Shown piece after piece: positions 16,510-22,167 of a stretch of DNA of 25,274 bases. Within the stretch, counting starts at the first letter, position 1, and the number at the start of each line of letters is the position of its first letter. Where the stretch lies: contig JAPLBX010000015.1 in the NCBI GenBank assembly GCA_026392535.1, forward strand, positions 7,760 to 33,033. Direction: 5' to 3'. The position numbers and the translations under genes were made by a program. The DNA comes from Actinomycetota bacterium. Lineage in GTDB: Bacteria > Actinomycetota > Actinomycetes > S36-B12 > UBA5976. The notes beneath the pieces are model-generated. The model did not search any database, was not told the DNA's origin, and saw nothing but the letters and a program-made list of their open reading frames with translations.

Positions 16510-17796
16510 TTAGTCAATCAAGTCGTGAACAGAAATAGTTGCATTTCGATCTTGACCGACACCAATTGCACTAATGCGAGCGCCAGAGATTTTTTCTAAG
16601 AAGCGAACATAGTCCTGCGCATTTTTTGGAAGCTCTTCAAATGTTCGGCAACCACTAATGTCAGTTTTCCAACCAGGCAAGTTTTCGTAGATTGGTTTTG
16701 CATGGTGGAAATCACTTTGTGAAGCTGGAAGTTCTTCAACTCGTTTTCCATCGATCTCATAAGCGACACAAACTGGAATCTCAGCCCAATCGCTGAGCAC
16801 ATCTAATTTGGTCAAGAAGAAATCAGTTAAACCGTTAACCCGAGTTGCATATCGTGCGATTGGCCCATCAAACCAGCCACATCGTCGTGGCCGGCCAGTT
16901 GTTACACCAACCTCGCCACCAATACGTCGAAGTTCTTCACCATCATGATCTAGAAGTTCAGTTGGGAATGGGCCTGAACCAACCCGAGTTGTGTAAGCCT
17001 TCAAAATTCCAATTGTGCGTGAGATCTTTGTTGGCCCAATTCCAGAACCAGTGCACGCGCCACCAGCAGTTGGGTTTGATGAAGTCACGAACGGGTAGGT
17101 GCCGTGGTCCACATCCAGCAAAGTTCCCTGGCCACCTTCAAGCAAAACTACTTTGCCTTCATCTAATGCGTTGTTTAGTAGCAAAGTTGTGTCTTGAACA
17201 TATGGGCGCAGGCGATCTGCAAACGAAAGCAGTTCTTCAACTATGGTTTCAGCCTGGACTGCGCGTCGGTTATACACCTTCACAAGAACTTGGTTCTTGT
17301 TGATTAGTGCACCTTCAACCTTGTCTTTCAAAATCTTTTCATCAAACAAGTCTTGGATCCGAATTCCAACTCGAGCAACTTTGTCAGAATATGTTGGACC
17401 AATTCCACGGCCAGTGGTGCCAATCTTTGATTTGCCTAAGAAACGTTCGGTTACTTTGTCTAATGTGACGTGGTAAGGCGTGATGACATGTGCATTTGCA
17501 CTGATGACAAGTTTGGAAGTGTTAATACCTTGAGCTTCTAGTCCGTCGATTTCGTGGAACAAAACTGCAAGGTCGATAACCACGCCATTGCCAATAACCG
17601 GTACAACTTCTGGACTCAAGATTCCACTTGGCAGAAGGTGAAGTGCGAACTTCTTGTCGCCAATCACCACAGTGTGGCCGGCATTGTTTCCACCTTGGTA
17701 GCGAACCACGTAGTCAACGCGGCTACCTAATAAATCGGTGGCTTTACCTTTGCCTTCATCGCCCCATTGGGCACCCAGCAGCACAATCGCAGGCAT
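16510..17796 (-). CDS. purA: Adenylosuccinate synthetase
   Basis: GTP-dependent joining of IMP and aspartate to adenylosuccinate, the first AMP-specific step. 428 residues from the ATG at 17796. GAQWGDEGKGK (8-18, P-loop with Asp13), GGNNAGHTVV (His41 region), TTGRGIGPTYSDKVAR (IMP site), GGQGTLLDVDHGTYPFVTSSNP and TGRPRRCGWFD are all present. The start is fixed by AGGAGG seven bases upstream. A GTG 15 bp further out (17811) lies against this ribosome site and is unlikely. It heads the purine block after the pstS terminator. Confidence 0.96.
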   Translation of the reverse strand: MPAIVLLGAQWGDEGKGKATDLLGSRVDYVVRYQGGNNAGHTVVIGDKKFALHLLPSGILSPEVVPVIGNGVVIDLAVLFHEIDGLEAQGINTSKLVISANAHVITPYHVTLDKVTERFLGKSKIGTTGRGIGPTYSDKVARVGIRIQDLFDEKILKDKVEGALINKNQVLVKVYNRRAVQAETIVEELLSFADRLRPYVQDTTLLLNNALDEGKVVLLEGGQGTLLDVDHGTYPFVTSSNPTAGGACTGSGIGPTKISRTIGILKAYTTRVGSGPFPTELLDHDGEELRRIGGEVGVTTGRPRRCGWFDGPIARYATRVNGLTDFFLTKLDVLSDWAEIPVCVAYEIDGKRVEELPASQSDFHHAKPIYENLPGWKTDISGCRTFEELPKNAQDYVRFLEKISGARISAIGVGQDRNATISVHDLID

Positions 17797-17802
17797 TGGG
17801 CG

Positions 17803-17808
17803 CCTCCT
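17803..17808 (-). promoter_or_regulatory. Consensus ribosome binding site fixing the purA start
   Basis: AGGAGG on the minus strand, six bases before the ATG at 17796. It excludes the upstream GTG as start. Confidence 0.85.
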
Positions 17809-17867
17809 CACCTAAATCACTTCGGCAAGCACCCGATGGTCTTGCGGCGGAAGTTTAACCAAGGACC

Positions 17868-17906
17868 CAAAAAACAAACAGCGACACAGTCACCTGTGCC
17901 GCTGTT
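17868..17906 (-). terminator. Rho-independent terminator of pstS
   Basis: Minus strand: 13-bp stem (arms 17894-17906 and 17877-17889) with one G-U pair that would be an A-C mismatch on the plus strand, a GTGA (GNRA-type) tetraloop, then TGTTTTTTGG. It starts 13 bp after the pstS stop and insulates pstS from purA. Confidence 0.92.
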
Positions 17907-17918
17907 CGCTGTTTTTAG

Positions 17919-18989
17919 TTAGTTGGTGGTGTGAATTGCGTCTGCTAGTTCAAGTGCCTTCACCTTTAGTTGGCCACCGATTGGGGCGTAACCAAGGTCT
18001 CTACCGTGGTCAGGACCACAGGTATTTAGCAAGTACTTGACGAATCCTTCAACAGCTTCTGCCTTGGCAGAAGTTGCATTGCGATCAGCAATTGCGTATG
18101 TAAGCAATGAAGCTTGGTATGCACCAGCAATTACCTTAGTGAAGTCAAGAGTGACTGCACCAGTTGCTGAGTTGAAGTTTGCGCGACCGTAGAACTCTTG
18201 CAAGAACTTACCTGCAGCGGCTGAGCTTGGCGCAATGTATTCGCCATTTGCGTTCTTCAATTTTGCAACTGTAACTTTTGCTTTACCACTTGAATCTACT
18301 GAGTCAGACAAGTCTGCGTAGCCAAGTGTGTAGTTGGTGTTCTTAACAGATGTAACTAGTGCCTGGGAAGTTGCTGCACCGATTGCACCTGCTGGCATAC
18401 GACCAGCTGGGTTACCTGAAGCGATGGTTCCGTTCTTTGCCTTTGTCCAAATGCTTGGAACATTTTGGCGCAAGTAGTCAGTCAAGTTTTCAGAAGTACC
18501 TGAGCTTGCAGAACGGTAAACAACGCGGATTGACTTGTTAGGAAGTTTTGCTTTGATTGCTGCAATTTGCAATTTCTTGATTGCTGCATCATTCCATTTG
18601 GTAATTTTTCCAGAAAGGATTTTTGCCAAAGTTGAAGCATCAAGCTGTAGTTTTGTGTTTGCAATTCCAGGAATGTTGTACATGATTGCAATTGGTCCAC
18701 CAACTACAGGAATGTAACGGTAGGTGCGGCCAGTCGTGATTGATGAGGCTGCGTCAGATGCACCGAAGTCAACTGTGCTTGCACCAAATGCAGTACGGCC
18801 TGTGCCGGATCCCTGGCTGATGTAAGTGACGTTGTATTCACTTTGCTTGGTTGAGCATTCAGTGATGAATTTGTAGGCAAAGGATGAGCCAGTGCCCTTA
18901 AGACTTGTAACTGCGAATGCAGGGCCTGCAAAGAAAGTTGTAAGTGCAAGAGCTGCAACTGCTAGAGCTGTAAGCAAGCGCTTTGGCAT
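17919..18989 (-). CDS. pstS: Phosphate ABC transporter substrate-binding protein
   Basis: Extracytoplasmic phosphate-binding subunit of the Pst high-affinity importer. 356 residues from ATG 18989, chosen because AAAGGA sits about nine bases upstream and a signal peptide follows at once (MPKRLLTALAVAALAL, then TTFFAGPAFA). A longer frame to 19073 has no such support. The mature part begins VTSLKGTGSSFAYKF and has ISQGSGTGRTAFGAS, VDFGASDAA, GGPIAIMYNIPG and LSGKITKWNDAAIKK, the phosphate-binding pattern. There is no lipobox cysteine; the only cysteines seen (ITEC, LNTC) lie in the mature domain. It is last in the pst cluster, downstream of its own PHO box and a hairpin after pstB, so it can be expressed separately. 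Confidence 0.95.
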   Translation of the reverse strand: MPKRLLTALAVAALALTTFFAGPAFAVTSLKGTGSSFAYKFITECSTKQSEYNVTYISQGSGTGRTAFGASTVDFGASDAASSITTGRTYRYIPVVGGPIAIMYNIPGIANTKLQLDASTLAKILSGKITKWNDAAIKKLQIAAIKAKLPNKSIRVVYRSASSGTSENLTDYLRQNVPSIWTKAKNGTIASGNPAGRMPAGAIGAATSQALVTSVKNTNYTLGYADLSDSVDSSGKAKVTVAKLKNANGEYIAPSSAAAGKFLQEFYGRANFNSATGAVTLDFTKVIAGAYQASLLTYAIADRNATSAKAEAVEGFVKYLLNTCGPDHGRDLGYAPIGGQLKVKALELADAIHTTN

Positions 18990-19077
18990 GCCATTTCCTT
19001 TCGTGTTGTTGTGAGCGATTAGCTGATGCTTATCTACGGATTCCCACAACATGACTCGGACAATAGAGAACAAGATG

Positions 19078-19116
19078 AAACAAACCTCTGCGTCTGGTAG
19101 AAGCAGAGGTTTGTTT
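19078..19116 (-). terminator. Terminator or attenuator hairpin between pstB and pstS
   Basis: A perfect 14-bp stem (arms 19078-19091 and 19103-19116) with an 11-base loop; on the minus strand the 3' arm ends GTTTGTTTC. It lies 30 bp after the pstB stop and touches the PHO box by two bases. It likely ends most pstCAB transcripts. The U tract is imperfect, so readthrough into pstS is possible. Confidence 0.85.
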
Positions 19117-19136
19117 TAGGTGAACTTTTGGTGAAG
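19115..19136 (-). promoter_or_regulatory. Candidate PHO box (PhoP site) for pstS
   Basis: Two adjacent 11-mers on the minus strand, CTTCACCAAAA followed by GTTCACCTAAA, matching the actinobacterial PHO-box direct repeat. It lies about 125 bp before the pstS start, just after the pstB stop. It shares the GTTxACC pattern with the sites before pstC and the phoX-like gene. Confidence 0.75.
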
Positions 19137-19146
19137 TAATTTGAGG

Positions 19147-19950
19147 CTACCCGAAGCGCCCGTGAACGTAATCGTCTGTGCGCTGGTCTTTTGGCTCATG
19201 GAAGATGTCATTTGTGAGCCCATATTCAACTACGTGCCCCGGATGGCCTTCTTCAGACAAGAAAAAGGCTGTGTAATCACTCACGCGAAGCGCTTGCTGC
19301 ATATTGTGAGTCACGATCACAATGGTCACAGATTCCCGTAATTCTTTGATGGTTTCTTCAATGCGGCGAGTTGAGCCTGGGTCAAGAGCTGAGCATGGCT
19401 CGTCCATCAGAAGAACTTGAGGCTTCAAGACAAGTGAGCGTGCAATACATAGACGTTGTTGTTGTCCACCAGATAGCGAGCCCGCACTTGTCTTCAAGCG
19501 ATCTTTGACTTCATCCCAAAGGCCGGCTTTACGAAGTGAATCTTCCAAAATGAAATCTGCATCTTCAACTTTGCGCTTTGCCAATTTCAAACCAGCAAGA
19601 ACGTTGTCACCAATAGACATGGATGGGAAAGGGTTTGGCTTTTGGAAAACCATTCCGACTTTTAGACGAATATCCACTGGATCGACATGTGCGGCATAAA
19701 TATCTTCGTCGTCAAGCATTACACGACCAGCTAGTTTGGCGCTCGGAATAAGTTCGTGCATTCGATTCAAGGTGCGAATGAAAGTTGACTTACCGCAACC
19801 TGATGGTCCAATCAATGCGGTTACGGTATTGGTTTGAAACTCAAGGTTGACATTTGCCAATACTTGACGCTCGCCAAACCAGACGTTGATGTCTTTGGTT
19901 TCCATTGCGTTGTCTAAATTCGCAACAAATTCAAGTTCTTCTGAACCCAT
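19147..19950 (-). CDS. pstB: Phosphate ABC transporter ATP-binding protein
   Basis: Cytoplasmic ATPase of the Pst phosphate importer. 267 residues. Walker A GPSGCGKST (48-56), Q-loop in VFQKPNPFP (101-109), ABC signature LSGGQQQR (159-166), Walker B VLLMDEP (179-185) and switch His215 in VTHNM are all present. The IRTLNRMHELIP and DIYAAHVDPVDIR segments are typical of PstB rather than other ABC ATPases. The start at 19950 has GAGGT five bases upstream, eight bases after pstA; an internal ATG at 19905 is less likely. It is followed by a hairpin, not directly by pstS. No phoU gene is seen nearby. Confidence 0.96.
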   Translation of the reverse strand: MGSEELEFVANLDNAMETKDINVWFGERQVLANVNLEFQTNTVTALIGPSGCGKSTFIRTLNRMHELIPSAKLAGRVMLDDEDIYAAHVDPVDIRLKVGMVFQKPNPFPSMSIGDNVLAGLKLAKRKVEDADFILEDSLRKAGLWDEVKDRLKTSAGSLSGGQQQRLCIARSLVLKPQVLLMDEPCSALDPGSTRRIEETIKELRESVTIVIVTHNMQQALRVSDYTAFFLSEEGHPGHVVEYGLTNDIFHEPKDQRTDDYVHGRFG

Positions 19951-19958
19951 CTTTACCT

Positions 19959-21014
19959 CTAGTTTCTCTTCATCCGGTCAGCAACAATTCGAGCTGATGT
20001 AAACAAAATCGTGATTGCAATTAACAAAACAAAAGTGGCAAACCAGGCACGAGCCATGTCGTTGTCACCACCGAGCAACATCTGATTAAAGACATAGCTC
20101 GGTAAAGCGGCCATTGAATCCGAGAATGGATTCACATTTAGAACGTTATTACCAAAAGCGGTTAGCAATAAAGGAGCAGTCTCGCCAGCCACACGTGCAA
20201 TTCCCAAAATCGCAGAAGTGATCAAACCACTCTTAGCCGCAGGTAACACCACCATTCGAACTGTGCGCCATTGCGTGCCGCCAAGTGCCAAAGCTGCAGT
20301 ACGTAAGTCATCTGGAATAAGTCGCAAGATTTCTTCGGCAGTTCTCGCCACTGTAGGCAACATCAATATTGAAAGTGCGAGTGATCCAGCAAAACCTGAA
20401 TATTGCAAAATGCCACTGATGATAAGTGCGGAGTAGATAAACAAACCAGCAACAATTGAAGGCACGCCAGACATGGCCTGCACGAAGAAGCGCACGAACG
20501 GAGTTAGCTTTCCGCGTACTTCTGTTACATAAAGCGCAGCCAGGATTCCAATTGGCACCGAGATTAAAGAAGCTAGTCCAATCATCAGCGCACTACCAAC
20601 TATTGCGTGGCCAAACCCGCCTTTATCCAAAGATGCATCAGCACCAACTTTTCCTGCATCTTGGAAAAGCAAATTTAGATGAGATACCCCAGCCATACCG
20701 TTTGAGATAACTGGCCACAGCACGGTTGAAACGAATGCGACAAAAACAAAAATTGTTACTCCAACAAACACTTCAATAAATGCGTTTGCATAAGATTTAG
20801 GTTTCTTGCCATATTTAGCGAGAAGTGCAGCTGCAAAAACATGGAACCCAAACCAAGTAACACAAAAACCCGTGAAACCAGCCATTGGTGAAATCACAGT
20901 AAACAAAAGCGCCAAGACCGGAGTACCCAGATGAGTAATTAGTTGCTGTTTGCGAAATTCTGGGTCAACAGTCTTCCACGGTTGCGTCGGAGTATCTGAA
21001 AGTGCTTTGCTCAT
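19959..21014 (-). CDS. pstA: Phosphate ABC transporter permease PstA
   Basis: Membrane permease of the Pst importer. 351 residues, several hydrophobic spans. The N-terminal part (residues about 30-125) carries extra membrane segments before the conserved permease core. The core has GSALMIGLASLISVPIGILAALYVTE, GVPSIVAGLFIYS and the ATPase-contact loop DDLRTAALALGGTQWRTV, then VVLPAAKSGLITSAILGIARVAGETAPLL (in adjacent segments), typical of PstA. The ATG at 21014 overlaps the pstC stop by four bases (ATGA). It is followed after eight bases by pstB. Confidence 0.95.
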   Translation of the reverse strand: MSKALSDTPTQPWKTVDPEFRKQQLITHLGTPVLALLFTVISPMAGFTGFCVTWFGFHVFAAALLAKYGKKPKSYANAFIEVFVGVTIFVFVAFVSTVLWPVISNGMAGVSHLNLLFQDAGKVGADASLDKGGFGHAIVGSALMIGLASLISVPIGILAALYVTEVRGKLTPFVRFFVQAMSGVPSIVAGLFIYSALIISGILQYSGFAGSLALSILMLPTVARTAEEILRLIPDDLRTAALALGGTQWRTVRMVVLPAAKSGLITSAILGIARVAGETAPLLLTAFGNNVLNVNPFSDSMAALPSYVFNQMLLGGDNDMARAWFATFVLLIAITILFTSARIVADRMKRN

Positions 21015-22033
21015 TTTTTCGCCCGATTAGTTGAGGAAACGATGGCAGTTGCAACTGCGTTTACGGCTAGTGTGACCAGGAACAGCGCTAACCCAGCACC
21101 GAAAAGTGCACTGATCTCAAGTGGTTGGGCTTCGCCAAACCTAGAAACAATTAGTGACGCAACTGAGCCACCGGTGCTTTCCAAAATTCTAATCCAGTTG
21201 ATTTCGTCGAAGAAAAGTTGCAAAACGAAGAAAACCGCAATGGTCTCGCCAAGGGCGCGACCCAGGCCAAGCATCGCTCCACCGGTTATTCCGCTCTTAC
21301 TAAAAGGAATGACCACGTTTCGAATCATTGTCCAGCGCGATGCCCCGAGTGCTTGTGCACCGTTGATTAATTCTGCGGGTACTGATGCAAAAATTTCGCG
21401 AGAAACTGCGGCGATGATCGGAGTGATCATGATCGCCAGCACTAAGCCGGCCATAAATGGTGATTGCTCAAATCCTTCGAACTCCACTTTGAAAAATGGA
21501 ATGAAACCTAAATGTGTGTTCAACCATTTTGCCCATAATGCTCCGTGCTGCATAAGCACAAAGAATCCCCACAAACCAAACACAATTGATGGAATGGCTG
21601 CAACAAGGTCTACGAAAACTGTAAAAGCAAATGCAATTTTTTTAGGCAAGAAATAAGTAGCTGCTAATGCAATTCCGATTGCCATAGGAATTGCAATTGC
21701 GACTGCAATGACTGCAATCAGTAGTGAACCCCACAGCATTGGCGCAAGACCAAACGTGGGTGGATCGATAGAACCTTCCGAAGGCAAAAGACCATCACCT
21801 GCGTACCAAGTTTTACCAGTGAAAAAACTCAGTCCGAATGCGCGAAGAACCGGACCTGCAGAAGTTGCTAAGAAACCGAAAATTCCAGAAAGTAGGACGA
21901 AGGCGGCGAGACCGCCAGCGATCAAAATGCCACGAAATACCTTGTCCGAGTTTTGACGAATAACGTGAATAACCCGCGGGGTTATTTTCTCGGTTTCAAG
22001 CTCTGTCGACACTTGTGTATTTTGTCCGTTCAA
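21011..22033 (-). CDS. pstC: Phosphate ABC transporter permease PstC
   Basis: Partner permease of PstA. 340 residues, about six membrane spans, starting with FRGILIAGGLAAFVLLSGIFGFL (adjacent segments, near 33-55). It shows FFTGKTWYAG, LWGSLLIAVIAVAIAIPMAIGIALA, VAAIPSIVFGLWGFF and the coupling loop AELINGAQALGASRWTMI followed by GRALGETIAVFFV, all usual for PstC. The start is TTG at 22033; the ribosome site is weak (GAG eight bases upstream). A GTG eight codons in is an alternative. A PHO box 30-62 bp upstream and a strong terminator before that make this the start of a pstC-pstA-pstB unit. Confidence 0.95.
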   Translation of the reverse strand: MNGQNTQVSTELETEKITPRVIHVIRQNSDKVFRGILIAGGLAAFVLLSGIFGFLATSAGPVLRAFGLSFFTGKTWYAGDGLLPSEGSIDPPTFGLAPMLWGSLLIAVIAVAIAIPMAIGIALAATYFLPKKIAFAFTVFVDLVAAIPSIVFGLWGFFVLMQHGALWAKWLNTHLGFIPFFKVEFEGFEQSPFMAGLVLAIMITPIIAAVSREIFASVPAELINGAQALGASRWTMIRNVVIPFSKSGITGGAMLGLGRALGETIAVFFVLQLFFDEINWIRILESTGGSVASLIVSRFGEAQPLEISALFGAGLALFLVTLAVNAVATAIVSSTNRAKK

Positions 22034-22062
22034 GTTAGCGCTCGGTAGGTCGGTAGGTAATT

Positions 22063-22095
22063 AGGGTGCGAATTCGAGGTTAACATCAGGTGAAC
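22063..22095 (-). promoter_or_regulatory. Candidate PHO box for pstCAB
   Basis: On the minus strand GTTCACCTGAT (22085-22095) is followed directly by GTTAACCTCGA (22074-22084), a clear pair of 11-bp direct repeats, and a degenerate third unit ATTCGCACCCT (22063-22073). A TAATTA (22057-22062) just downstream could serve as -10. It lies 30-62 bp before the pstC start. Confidence 0.8.
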
Positions 22096-22105
22096 AAGCA
22101 CATAA

Positions 22106-22143
22106 ACGAAGTGGCGGCCACCTAATGGTGGCCGCCGGTTCGT
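22106..22143 (-). terminator. Hairpin terminator of the phoX-like gene
   Basis: Perfect 10-bp GC-rich stem GGCGGCCACC / GGTGGCCGCC with a four-base loop, extended by five more pairs (ACGAA / TTCGT) after a 2x2 internal mismatch. On the minus strand TTATG follows, so the U tract is short. It lies about 25 bp after the phoX-like stop and just before the pstC PHO box. Confidence 0.82.
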
Positions 22144-22167
22144 CTCTGGAAGGGAGATGGTTATTGC

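Noticed and set aside
18990..19073. In-frame extension of pstS by 28 codons
   Set aside because: It would bury the signal peptide 28 residues inside, and AAAGGA supports the start at 18989.
21042..21656. 204-codon open frame on the plus strand inside pstC
   Set aside because: It is antisense to a clear pstC, has no recognisable domain or ribosome site, and reads as a low-complexity shadow of hydrophobic codons.
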